64,000 nucleotides of DNA from Planctobacterium marinum. GTDB taxonomy: Bacteria; Pseudomonadota; Gammaproteobacteria; Enterobacterales; Alteromonadaceae. Both the position numbers and the translations under genes were made by a program. The notes below the pieces were generated by a model. The model was given only the letters and a program-made list of their open reading frames with translations, was not told the DNA's origin and ran no database searches. Below are positions 45,324 to 54,294 of this stretch, in pieces; the stretch's first letter is position 1; every line of letters begins with the position of its first letter. The stretch lies in assembly GCF_036322805.1 (NCBI RefSeq), contig NZ_AP027272.1, positions 4,526,001 to 4,590,000 on the forward strand, read 5' to 3'.

Positions 45324-46919
45324 TTGATCTCTTTGCCAAAAGCAATGCCCGGAGAATCACTTTTCAGTCGCTACATCCGTCATCTCAAACTCACAGGATT
45401 GTGCAAAGATCAGTATTGTATCAAGCAGTTTGGTAGGCCAAGGTTAAGTATCCATCCCTTTATAACCGCAGGAGTCCGACATGCCGCATCTGAAGATCCT
45501 GATAAGGAAACGCTCATTTTTAATACTCAAACTCTGGGAGGGTTATTTTGTTTTTTCATGCCAAACCAGACAGAGGTTATTAAACAAGCATTGTTGGCAA
45601 CAGACACAGCCACAGCGATTCGGGCTTGTCGATTAGTTAATTACACTATTCAGAGTGGTTCTAATGCGAAATACTGCCCCTTGTGCGCTAATGAAGACGC
45701 GTTTAACTTCGGATTCTCTTACTGGCATTTAGAGCATCAAATACCCGGGGTGAACTGTTGCTCGAAACACGGTGTGCAACTAATACAGTCACTTTTACCG
45801 GAGAGGCCACATATTGACGGTGATTTTCTTCCACCTGTTAAAAAGCTGTCAGCAACCAGTCATCCCGATGAATTGATGTTTGCCAGAAGCACCGTAAATT
45901 TTCTGAACGATTTACAATACAAACCAGAAGGTTACAAACAAGACGAACTTATTATTAGGTTGGCAAAAGCTGGTTATATCGGCTCTGGCGGAAGGGTGAG
46001 ACGCAGAGAATTAATCTCAGATTTGATGGGATTAACAAAATCATTTAGTCAACCCAGTAGACCTATGCTGCCGAAACACTCCGAAGATTTTGGCTATATT
46101 CGCTCAATAATGAAGAATGGCAATGCCCAACACCCATTCAAATATTTGCTGCTTGAATATCTGCTCAGCACACGCGCTAACGTTAGTTCTGGAAATTACG
46201 TGTCTAAAGCGGATAGCCCAGACAAAGACCATAAACAACTCACGGAAACGTGCATACAGTTGCTCAACCAGTCGTACTCTCTTGCTGAAGTTAGCCGACT
46301 AACGGGAAAAAGTCGTACTTTTCTGAAAATGCTTGCAGCAAAGGAAAATATACAGCTGAACTTATCTCCGAAGAAGATCACGAAAAGTCTCATCAATAAA
46401 GTCATACGCATTGCATGGATGGGTTTTCACAGAAATGCTATCGCGTCAACGTTTCAGATATCTAACGGCAGCGTCGAGCAGATTATTTCATCCGTAAACG
46501 GCTTGGTTGAACATCGAAAAAAATGCCGATTTGAATCTAAACGACGTCGCTACAGAGCTGAAATATTGAGGGCCTTGTCTGGCTATGTATACATTTCGCC
46601 AAGTAAAGAGCAAATTAAAAAGGCTCATTATGCCGCCTTTCACTGGCTCTACCGAAATGACAAAACATGGCTTAACAATCATCTGCCTAAGCCACAAAAG
46701 CCTAAGCAGAACCCTCGGGTAGACTGGCGTCGGCGAGATCAAGAATTGGCTGTCAAAGTACAAGCAATTTTACTCAACACACAAGAAAAATTGTCTTTGA
46801 AACAGCTGGATGATTTACTCGGAGCACATGGTTGGTTAACTAGGAAACTTGATAAATTACCGACTACAAGCTCGATGATTGAGAGCCTACAGAACACCCG
46901 TTCCAAAATTGCAAAATAG
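45324..46919 (+). CDS. tnsD: TnsD/TniQ-family target-selection protein
   Basis: 531 residues. The N-terminus (PKAMPGESLFSRYIRHLKLTG) is typical of TniQ. The zinc-binding part has CPLC (118-121), then the family phrase YWHLEHQIPGVNCCSKHG (133-150). A long C-terminal region with HTH-like stretches (SYSLAEVSRLTGKSRTFLKML; HRNAIASTFQISNGSVEQIIS) probably reads the attachment sequence. Since the element sits at the yhiN stop codon, this is the likely yhiN-specific selector. The start is TTG 45324 with AGAGG upstream. Confidence 0.9.
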   Translation: MISLPKAMPGESLFSRYIRHLKLTGLCKDQYCIKQFGRPRLSIHPFITAGVRHAASEDPDKETLIFNTQTLGGLFCFFMPNQTEVIKQALLATDTATAIRACRLVNYTIQSGSNAKYCPLCANEDAFNFGFSYWHLEHQIPGVNCCSKHGVQLIQSLLPERPHIDGDFLPPVKKLSATSHPDELMFARSTVNFLNDLQYKPEGYKQDELIIRLAKAGYIGSGGRVRRRELISDLMGLTKSFSQPSRPMLPKHSEDFGYIRSIMKNGNAQHPFKYLLLEYLLSTRANVSSGNYVSKADSPDKDHKQLTETCIQLLNQSYSLAEVSRLTGKSRTFLKMLAAKENIQLNLSPKKITKSLINKVIRIAWMGFHRNAIASTFQISNGSVEQIISSVNGLVEHRKKCRFESKRRRYRAEILRALSGYVYISPSKEQIKKAHYAAFHWLYRNDKTWLNNHLPKPQKPKQNPRVDWRRRDQELAVKVQAILLNTQEKLSLKQLDDLLGAHGWLTRKLDKLPTTSSMIESLQNTRSKIAK

Positions 46920-47010
46920 TTCATCACAACAGCTGTCCGATGTTGAACAACCAACTACAACAATTCAGAAATATGAATTGTACTAGCTCAGACTTGATCT
47001 TATTTCCCCG

Positions 47011-47043
47011 AATCATCAAAAGCGATGATTAAACGCTTTGATG
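47011..47043. terminator. Hairpin between convergent tniQ and cargo genes
   Basis: AATCATC/GATGATT forms a perfect 7-bp stem (47011-47030). An alternative longer pairing is CATCAAAAGCG with CGCTTTGATG. There is no strong T run, so termination is likely but unproven. Confidence 0.5.
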
Positions 47044-47331
47044 TATCTTATTTAACAAAATTGATGTTTCTTTTCTAAAATACCATGACGTTGCGAGGCC
47101 TGCACTTAATGTAACGAACCAAAATACATATCCAGCTTTCTTTGCTAATGCCCATTTAGCCCCAGAATCAAGAGAAAGATCGCACCAAAAATCAAATACA
47201 ATAGTTCTGCTTATATTTAAAGTAAATACACTGTAATTTCGCACATGAGTCATCTCTAAGCAAAGCAATAGAAGGACTAATATGCTGCCAATACTAAATG
47301 CAACATATCTTAGCTTTTTGTTTCCATCCAT
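47029..47331 (-). CDS. Small membrane protein, Tn7-like cargo
   Basis: 100 residues from ATG 47331 (GAGGG 10 bases upstream, inside the end of the previous gene). There are two hydrophobic helices: VAFSIGSILVLLLLCLEM and AGYVFWFVTLSAGLATSWYF. I do not recognise the family. It lies directly behind the lipoprotein gene on the same strand (its ribosome-binding site overlaps the lipoprotein stop), so the two act as a pair. Confidence 0.6.
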   Translation of the reverse strand: MDGNKKLRYVAFSIGSILVLLLLCLEMTHVRNYSVFTLNISRTIVFDFWCDLSLDSGAKWALAKKAGYVFWFVTLSAGLATSWYFRKETSILLNKIHQSV

Positions 47332-47338
47332 GATTAAC

Positions 47339-47941
47339 CTAACCCTCATAACAGCTTATAAGGCCCTCATGGACAGACTCAAGCATCTGTACAACTAAAT
47401 TGGGCTTCGCCCCACTGTGAGTGTAAACGGCTGTGAATCCGTTGTTATCGCTCAACCCAGTGCTCTTCTGTGCTCTTTTGATATTACTAAATTTTGTTTT
47501 TAGCTCTCCATTGTCGAGTGTCACACTGATGCTAAATTGAACAACGTTTTCAATTGGAGCTAGACCAAAAACATAACTATATTCATCACTTCCTCTTGCA
47601 GATAGCCGCTGATTTTTTTCATCCACGTATTGAAGTACATTGCCTCCTCCAACGACTTGGGTGTCCGTATTTTTATATAAGTTGCCAGAAAAAGAACCAA
47701 CCCATGAGTCCGCCGTATCGGTTAGCACAACTTCTTCATTTGTGACAACTTCTGTGACACAAAACACAGCTTTAGAAAAATCGTCTTGCATTGGGGAAGT
47801 ATGTTCGTAAGACACAGTTGAAAGAACGTCACCATACCCTTGCTTATTTGTTTTCACATTTTTGGGCAGCTCCATTGGAGTCATTCCGCACCCGCCTAAA
47901 ATCAGAGCAACACTTACAGCTGTTAAAGTTTTTTGTAGCAT
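47339..47941 (-). CDS. Lipoprotein of unknown function, Tn7-like cargo
   Basis: 200 residues. The lipobox LGGC at 15-18 gives lipidation at Cys18. The mature part is beta-rich and polar with no family I recognise (for example FGLAPIENVVQFSISVTLDNG). Two cysteines (AVFCVTE and LISCYEG near the C-terminus) could pair. It is separated from the reverse transcriptase by a 293-base gap holding a perfect inverted repeat, so it likely has its own promoter. It is translationally linked to the small membrane protein. Confidence 0.7.
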   Translation of the reverse strand: MLQKTLTAVSVALILGGCGMTPMELPKNVKTNKQGYGDVLSTVSYEHTSPMQDDFSKAVFCVTEVVTNEEVVLTDTADSWVGSFSGNLYKNTDTQVVGGGNVLQYVDEKNQRLSARGSDEYSYVFGLAPIENVVQFSISVTLDNGELKTKFSNIKRAQKSTGLSDNNGFTAVYTHSGAKPNLVVQMLESVHEGLISCYEG

Positions 47942-48234
47942 AAATCACCTCAAAATAGTTTGTAATACAATTAGTTATTACGGCTTTTTAGCACATGACT
48001 TAGGGGAAGTGTGTTTGGCGTGTCAAATGTGTGAGATTTGTATCACACATGGGCTGTTGAGTACTTGAGGAGACTTAATCACTACATTTTTATGGCGGTC
48101 TGCCTGAGGCTGCCACCAAACTTAAATAGCCCGTTACCTCTAAAAATATTGCTTCATCAATATCGACAAATTCTGTCTAATAAAACGGCAGTGATTTTGA
48201 AGCGCAATGAAAATTTTCAATTCATGAAATCATG
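47942..48234 (-). other. 293-base non-coding gap with two inverted repeats, beside the reverse transcriptase
   Basis: No gene is evident. ATGTGTGA/TCACACAT with an 8-base spacer is a perfect inverted repeat at 48027-48050. An imperfect hairpin of about 25 bases (TGGCGG...GCC-TGA-GGC...CCACCA) lies at about 48092-48116. The gap may hold the lipoprotein operon promoter and operator, the end of the hsd-RT transcript, or a structured RNA linked to the reverse transcriptase. Confidence 0.45.
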
Positions 48235-49773
48235 TCAGGTTATTTTTGGCGGGTTAAATACATCAAGATGCTCAAACATTGTTACTCGTTGCGCTACTTT
48301 TTTACAACCAACGAAAATTTTATGCTCTTTACACTCTTTAAACACGTTACCGCGATTGTTGAGAATTGATCGGGTAATAGGATCTTTGTACTTAGGCTTG
48401 GATGACAATAGTTTATCTAAACCATTACTGACAAGAAAATAGCTAACCCATGATATTAGGTACTTATTTCGCTCTTCTTCTTCAGAGAGAGTTTTAAGAT
48501 AATCTTCGAGATATTCTAAAATTGCACTTTGGTGAACAACGCCAAAATCGCTTCTCAAAATCCCCTCAAGGATTGCAATGATCTTGGGAAAAGCCTTAAT
48601 TCGTAAGCTTCCGAGCATGACCAACATGCTAATAACCTTTTGCAGATTAAAAGCGGCTACTTGCACCTTGAGTTTACCTTCCTTGTTGACAATATCGGCG
48701 AGAAAACGCTCAATCACCCCTGTTCCCGCACATTCTTTATCTATCCGAATAGCAGCCAAGTAAAGCTCTCTAAACTCTTTCCATGTATATGACTGTTTTT
48801 TTTCAGGATGAATCGCATGATATTTAGATACCCAGTCTCTAAACAATCCATCAGGAAGGGGAGAAATCGTAGTTTTTTCGTCACTCAACTCTAAATTAAA
48901 CTGCTTCAATGAGGTTTGGAGAAATTTGATTACTCTCTTCGAATCTTCTTCGGACTTAGTTAATATCCGATAATCGTCCTTAAATCTTACGGCCTCGCAT
49001 TCAATATCTGAACTCTGAACTAACTTTGTAAAACTGACATCAACAGCTGAGGCAATAATTTCAGCAATAACATCTGAAACAACAGGGCCAATAGGAACGC
49101 CATTAGTACAGCCATCATTCGCGTTCTGAAATAAACGATCTAATTTATTCCCAAGCAGCTTGTAGTTGCGAATGTTCGTCGATTTGCGAATATTTTTCTT
49201 TCCATGCAACGCCCAAGCAATGCTATGAGTGTAAATAGATGGATAAAAGTTCTTAATGTCGGCTTTAACAATGTACCTGTACTTATACGCTTCCGAAGCA
49301 ATGTCTTCATCAATCATTCCGATAAATTCATATATCAGCCTGCCACTGCGCAGATAACCAAGTCTCCCCGGATTTCTTGAGTCTATTGGTATCGGAAATG
49401 TATAGGATGTTACCTGACTATTACTTGGAACCATCTTTTCAACAACAGTCAGCCAGTTTGTAGAAATATGATACGCAATGTCGTTGTGGATCTCGGGATG
49501 AATTAATCCAAAGTTGCGATCTGTATATTCCGTTTTCGGAAAATGTACATTTAAACACTCAGTTCTGGGCACATAGTACTTTTTACCTTTACCCTTAACC
49601 TTGTAGTAAACTTTTGGCTTGTTAGGTCTTTTTTCTACGGCAAAGCACGGTGGAAGCACGTAACTCTCTGGAAAATATCCTCTCTCGCATAACCAATGGT
49701 AAACATCCGCTTTCTTGAGAGAGCGCGCCAGACGTCTAGTTGCTTCTTTATGTTCCTTTATCGGATTGCCCAA
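48235..49773 (-). CDS. Reverse transcriptase, probably defence-associated
   Basis: 512 residues. The RT palm motifs are clear: KADIKNFYPSIYTHSI (Asp172), GVPIGPVVSDVIAEI (225-239), AVRFKDDYRIL with the catalytic FKDD at 264-267 (Tyr replaced by Phe in YxDD), then LELSDEKTTISPLPDG. About 190 helical residues follow, like the C-terminal extensions of Abi/UG defence reverse transcriptases. The N-terminal LPPCFAVEKRP stretch is unusual. There is no maturase, endonuclease or integrase domain, so it is neither a group II intron nor a clear retron. It starts 40 bases after the hsdR stop on the same strand, so it is probably cotranscribed with hsdMSR. I cannot assign a numbered DRT class. Confidence 0.85.
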   Translation of the reverse strand: MGNPIKEHKEATRRLARSLKKADVYHWLCERGYFPESYVLPPCFAVEKRPNKPKVYYKVKGKGKKYYVPRTECLNVHFPKTEYTDRNFGLIHPEIHNDIAYHISTNWLTVVEKMVPSNSQVTSYTFPIPIDSRNPGRLGYLRSGRLIYEFIGMIDEDIASEAYKYRYIVKADIKNFYPSIYTHSIAWALHGKKNIRKSTNIRNYKLLGNKLDRLFQNANDGCTNGVPIGPVVSDVIAEIIASAVDVSFTKLVQSSDIECEAVRFKDDYRILTKSEEDSKRVIKFLQTSLKQFNLELSDEKTTISPLPDGLFRDWVSKYHAIHPEKKQSYTWKEFRELYLAAIRIDKECAGTGVIERFLADIVNKEGKLKVQVAAFNLQKVISMLVMLGSLRIKAFPKIIAILEGILRSDFGVVHQSAILEYLEDYLKTLSEEEERNKYLISWVSYFLVSNGLDKLLSSKPKYKDPITRSILNNRGNVFKECKEHKIFVGCKKVAQRVTMFEHLDVFNPPKIT

Positions 49774-49813
49774 TTGCAGCTCCTTTGCATATTTCTGATT
49801 TTATTATCACACT

Positions 49814-52800
49814 TTAAGCAGCAGCCATTCTTTCTGCCTGCTCAAGAACGTACTTAATCGCTTCATCAGACTTGTCCGGCGGATATCCAGTCCGTTTTAG
49901 TACTTTCTTGAGGTTACGCCTCATTTTTGCTCTAAGATTGTCTCGTTTTGCCCAATCTACTTGCGCACTATTTCTGATTTCTTTTGCAAGTTCCTGAGCT
50001 ATAAAGATAACGTCAATATCTTTGATTGCATCTGCTGCACTTTCATTTCTCAGCAAGGCTTCATAGAGAGCGAGTTCTTCCGGGCTTAAGTTTAATTCTT
50101 TTCCTTTATCTGCTGCCTCTCGAAGCTCCTTTGCCAAAGCGATAAGTGCTTCAATAACCTGACTGGTTTCAACAGAGCGGTTTCTGTATTTCGCCACTGC
50201 CTTATCGAGTCTGTCCGAAAAAGCGGTTTCGCTCGCTGCGTTTTTAGCAGTGCGGGTAACAATTTCGTCATTTATGAGCTTTTCAAGCATTTCAACGGCC
50301 AGATTCTTATGTTCCATATTTCTAACATCAGCCAAAAACTCATCGTCAAGAATGCTGATCTCAGGCTTGCTAAGGCCAGCTGACTGGAAAATATCCACAA
50401 CGTCACCGGAAACGATTGCCTGACTAACAAGTTGTCTGAGACTATGCTGGATTTTATCTTCATCGAGTTTCTTTTTGGGGGTTGTGTGCTTTTTGATGGC
50501 TGTACGCAACAACTCGAAAAAAGCAACCTCATCCTTATATGGGCGAACATCTTCATGTGCGCTAACCAAACTAAATGCTTTAGACAAGGCTAGTACCGCT
50601 TTATCAAATTCCTGCTTTCCGTCTTTTGGTGCCAAAATATGATTCATAGCGCCAGCTAAAAGCCCAAGTGAGTTTGATTGGAAATCAGAATAATCGTAGC
50701 CATGCATGAGGCAGCGGCATACATCCAGCTTCGCTCTAAAGACCTTCAGAGCCTCTGCGATATCTAATGTCGGCTTTCCTCGTCCCTTATTGGCAGTATA
50801 GTTTGCTAATGCTGACTTCAATTCTGGCGCAATACCTAGATAATCAACCAGCAACCCACCTTCCTTATCACGAAAAACCCTGTTAATACGAGTGATTGCT
50901 TGCATGAGATTATGCCCGGTAAGTGGCTTATCGACATACATTGAATTCAGGCATGGTGCGTCAAAACCAGTCAACCACATATCACAAACAATGATTACTT
51001 TTAATTCATCATCGGGATCTCTTACACGGTCTGCAATTTTGGCTTGGACGGGCTTCTTATATAAGTGTTTTTGGAAATCCGCCGGATCAGCAGAAGAGCC
51101 TGTCATTATGACTTTAACGGCCCCTTTTTGGGGATCTTCAGAGTGCCATTCGGGGTGCAGTTCTATGATCTCATTATAAACCTGCACACAGGCTTTTCTG
51201 CTAATACAGACAATCATAGCCTTGCTCAGGCTCGCTTCTTGACGCTTGGCGAAATGCTCAGAGAAGTCTTTTGCAAGACGTTTAACCCTGAATTTCTCAG
51301 TGATCAGGGTTTCCAGTGTGGCATTCTTTTGCTTCAGCTTTTCCTGATCATCAGTGTCATAGTCGGCGACAACTTCGTTAACCTGATTATCAAGTTCGTC
51401 CGAACTCAATTTATTATCTTTATCTATTGGAATTAGGCGACTTTCATAAAATAGTGGCTTTGTTGCCTCGTCTTTTTGCGCTTGTTCGATATCGTAAATA
51501 TCAACGTAATCACCAAATACTCTCTGAGTATCTTTGTCATCTTTCTCAATTGGGGTGCCCGTAAAGCCGATATAACCCGCATTTGGTAGAGCAGTTCTCA
51601 TATGGTGCGCATAGCCGTATTTCAACTGTCCTGTCTTGCTATCCACCCTTGCTTTGTTGCCATATTGACTTCGATGGGCTTCATCCGCTAATGCAAAAAT
51701 ATTATGCCTGTCGGTCAAAACGGGTACTTCAGATTTCCCTTTTTCGGGTTGAAACTTTTGCATTGTAGTGAAGAAGATGCCGCCAGCTTGCTTGTTGTTT
51801 AGCTGCTCAAATAAGTGTTGTCTGTCTTCAATTTGGATGGGCGTTTGTTTTAAAAGTTGTTCACTTTTTACAAATGTATCGAAAAGTTGATCGTCAAGAT
51901 CGTTTCTGTCTGTTACAACAACAATAGTTGGACTTTTCAAGTCTACATCCGCGATGAGTTTTGCACTATAAAACACCATTGAGAGTGACTTGCCAGATCC
52001 CTGAGTATGCCAATATACGCCACATTTTTTGTCTCCCTCAATTGCAGATGCTTTTTTTGAGCTGGCAATTGCCTTTCGCACGCCATGGAACTGATGATAA
52101 GCTGCTTGCTTTTTAATAAATGAATCTTTATGAGGTTCAAATGTAATAAAGAATTGAAGATAGTCGAGCAGATACTCTTTATTAAAGAAGCCCTTTATCA
52201 TGACCTCAAGCTCTAGCATTGTCTCGGTATCGTCTTGATCGCCATGAATACTTCGCCAGAACATGAAGCGCTCTTGATCGGCAGTTAATGAACCAAGACG
52301 CGCAACAATCCCATCAGAAATAATGAGTGCTTCATTAAAGACAAACAAATCGCTTATAGTATCTTTATATGTTTGTATTTGATTGTAGGCTGACCAAACA
52401 TCGGTCTCTTCATTGCTTGGATTCTTAAGCTCAATGACGACTAATGGAAGGCCGTTAAGAAACACAACGATATCAGGCCTGCGATTGTCCGTTTCGCCAT
52501 GAGATACTCCATTTACAGAAAACTGCCGAACGACTAACCAGTCATTATTGTCTTTATTTTTAAAGTCAATCAGGAATACACGGTCACCAACTTCATTACC
52601 TTCCTTGTCAGTAAAAGTAACAGGGATACCCTCCATTAACTGGCGGTGAAAACGATTATTAGCAACAACAACATTGGCATGGAATTGCTTAATGACTTCT
52701 ATCGCACTATCAATTGCCGATTCAGGAAGGTGCTGGTTAATTTTTCGCAAAGACACCTTTAACCTTTTTTCGAGAATAACCTCAGCGAGAGACTCTCTTT

Positions 52801-52912
52801 CAGCACATTCACCTTTTCCCGGCTCAATGTCTGGACCATTAATGGTTTGGTAGCCTAAGCCACCAAACCAATTTAGACAGTCCAACTCAATCGTTTCTTC
52901 TGTTACTTTCAT
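49814..52912 (-). CDS. hsdR: Type I restriction endonuclease, R subunit
   Basis: 1032 residues. The nuclease motif is PDIVVFLNGLPLVVIELKNP with Asp147, Glu161 and Lys163. The SF2 translocase has Walker A TQGSGKS near 303-309, ADEAHRSQYG with DEAH at 410-413, GFTGTPIE, and ITRINRVFRD as motif VI. A helical C-terminal domain contacts HsdM. It lies 38 bases after hsdS. All motifs are intact, so it should be active against unmodified DNA. Confidence 0.96.
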   Translation of the reverse strand: MKVTEETIELDCLNWFGGLGYQTINGPDIEPGKGECAERESLAEVILEKRLKVSLRKINQHLPESAIDSAIEVIKQFHANVVVANNRFHRQLMEGIPVTFTDKEGNEVGDRVFLIDFKNKDNNDWLVVRQFSVNGVSHGETDNRRPDIVVFLNGLPLVVIELKNPSNEETDVWSAYNQIQTYKDTISDLFVFNEALIISDGIVARLGSLTADQERFMFWRSIHGDQDDTETMLELEVMIKGFFNKEYLLDYLQFFITFEPHKDSFIKKQAAYHQFHGVRKAIASSKKASAIEGDKKCGVYWHTQGSGKSLSMVFYSAKLIADVDLKSPTIVVVTDRNDLDDQLFDTFVKSEQLLKQTPIQIEDRQHLFEQLNNKQAGGIFFTTMQKFQPEKGKSEVPVLTDRHNIFALADEAHRSQYGNKARVDSKTGQLKYGYAHHMRTALPNAGYIGFTGTPIEKDDKDTQRVFGDYVDIYDIEQAQKDEATKPLFYESRLIPIDKDNKLSSDELDNQVNEVVADYDTDDQEKLKQKNATLETLITEKFRVKRLAKDFSEHFAKRQEASLSKAMIVCISRKACVQVYNEIIELHPEWHSEDPQKGAVKVIMTGSSADPADFQKHLYKKPVQAKIADRVRDPDDELKVIIVCDMWLTGFDAPCLNSMYVDKPLTGHNLMQAITRINRVFRDKEGGLLVDYLGIAPELKSALANYTANKGRGKPTLDIAEALKVFRAKLDVCRCLMHGYDYSDFQSNSLGLLAGAMNHILAPKDGKQEFDKAVLALSKAFSLVSAHEDVRPYKDEVAFFELLRTAIKKHTTPKKKLDEDKIQHSLRQLVSQAIVSGDVVDIFQSAGLSKPEISILDDEFLADVRNMEHKNLAVEMLEKLINDEIVTRTAKNAASETAFSDRLDKAVAKYRNRSVETSQVIEALIALAKELREAADKGKELNLSPEELALYEALLRNESAADAIKDIDVIFIAQELAKEIRNSAQVDWAKRDNLRAKMRRNLKKVLKRTGYPPDKSDEAIKYVLEQAERMAAA

Positions 52913-52950
52913 ATATAAACCTTATAATTTTTCTATCTTTCCTTAATTTT

Positions 52951-54294
52951 TTATGATGCTTTCATTAGCTCCTGATTGATTTCAATGGAACCGGAGAGGA
53001 GTTTGGGGAGAAGTCTACCTCTAATTTTTTTTAACTTTTCAGATTGTGTTTGATTTTGCTTCACCCTGTTGATTAAGGGTTGTGTGGCATTATCGAAAGC
53101 ATCTAATACATCTGAGTTTGGAACAACTACTTTCGCTTGAGATAAGTGCTCGCGTTTAATATGCCCCATTGTTGTTGCTTTATCTGCCGCAATTCTTATG
53201 AATTCTGACAAATGATGATTCACCCAACTCGCTACAAAATGCTGAGTAAAGCCGCTGAGCGGAGAAACTTTGAATAGATGTTGGTTGAGAACAGCTTCTC
53301 CAAGTGCCCAATAACATGTTGTCAACGAACCAGACCATGAGAATAAGAAGTCTCCATCTTGAATCAGATATTTTGAGTCAACCGATTTTGATGCCTGATT
53401 CGTTTTTTGTGTATATCCATTCTTCATTTCCGCAATTTTGATTACAGGTAAGGCATCAGCTTCATCCCGTGGTGGATACTTTTGACACGCCAAACCATTG
53501 AGAAACTCTCCAATTGAATCTAGAGGCTTCACATCCCACCCCTTTGGAATCAAACCCATTTCGCTTTCAACGAACTCGCTTGGGAACAAAGATTGGATTT
53601 CAGGCGATAATCCGTCGAAGGGGACACCTTCGGCGTTAGCTTTGACCGGATCGAAATCGATGAACCAAGACTTGAAGATGCGCTGGGCGATCTTTTCTAG
53701 GGTTTGGTTCATTTGCTTGTTCAGCAAGATCTTTCTTTCTATATTTCCAATTGAGTCAACAATTTGTCTTTGTACTTCTAGAGGTGGAATTACGATAGGT
53801 AGTTTTTGCTGGGCTGTAATACCCAAGTAAGCTCTCGTCGAACCATCACCTGCCCAAGCCTTGAATAGGGCTTGAAATTTGGGGCTATCGAAGTATGCCT
53901 TTAGATATTTTGGACTGAGTGCATCAAAGTTTTTCACTCTGTAATATGTAACCTGTGGAGTCAGCAAAATATAATCAAAATTATTGTTTTGAACGATTGC
54001 TGTCCTTCCTATCGTAGCTTTGTGGGATAGCAATACATCACCGCTTTTTGCAAAACCTTTTTTGAGTGTTTTTGATTGTTCTACAGTAATTTTCTTACAT
54101 CCAACTAGGTCAACTTCTCCATCTACCAAATCAGATGCCATTATGAATGGTATGCCTTGTTCCACGTAATCAGAAGATTTCGGATGTATGCCCCCATGAT
54201 TTCCGTCTAAAGGCTTTTCTATTATCTCAAGTTCTACCAACTCATTAACTGAAAGAATTTTCCAATCTTTTGGAACAATAAGATCGTCAAACAT
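52951..54294 (-). CDS. hsdS: Type I restriction-modification specificity subunit
   Basis: 447 residues from ATG 54294, which lies inside the end of hsdM. Two target-recognition domains are visible, each starting with a KxW(D/K) pattern (VPKDWKILSVNELVELE; IPKGWDVKPLDSIGEFLNG). The first ends in the conserved helix PPLEVQRQIVDSIGNIERKILLNKQ and the second in the C-terminal coiled coil KQNQTQSEKLKKIRGRLLPKLL. It sets the DNA sequence recognised by the complex, which cannot be read from the protein alone. Confidence 0.93.
   Translation of the reverse strand: MFDDLIVPKDWKILSVNELVELEIIEKPLDGNHGGIHPKSSDYVEQGIPFIMASDLVDGEVDLVGCKKITVEQSKTLKKGFAKSGDVLLSHKATIGRTAIVQNNNFDYILLTPQVTYYRVKNFDALSPKYLKAYFDSPKFQALFKAWAGDGSTRAYLGITAQQKLPIVIPPLEVQRQIVDSIGNIERKILLNKQMNQTLEKIAQRIFKSWFIDFDPVKANAEGVPFDGLSPEIQSLFPSEFVESEMGLIPKGWDVKPLDSIGEFLNGLACQKYPPRDEADALPVIKIAEMKNGYTQKTNQASKSVDSKYLIQDGDFLFSWSGSLTTCYWALGEAVLNQHLFKVSPLSGFTQHFVASWVNHHLSEFIRIAADKATTMGHIKREHLSQAKVVVPNSDVLDAFDNATQPLINRVKQNQTQSEKLKKIRGRLLPKLLSGSIEINQELMKAS

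Noticed and set aside
48038-48442. Open reading frame antisense to the end of the reverse transcriptase
   Set aside because: It is the shadow of the RT gene on the opposite strand, without a ribosome-binding site or recognisable domain.
48235-49773. Retron or group II intron reverse transcriptase
   Set aside because: No maturase or endonuclease domain, no msr/msd-like structure upstream (only 40 bases to hsdR), and the palm motif context resembles Abi/UG defence enzymes instead.
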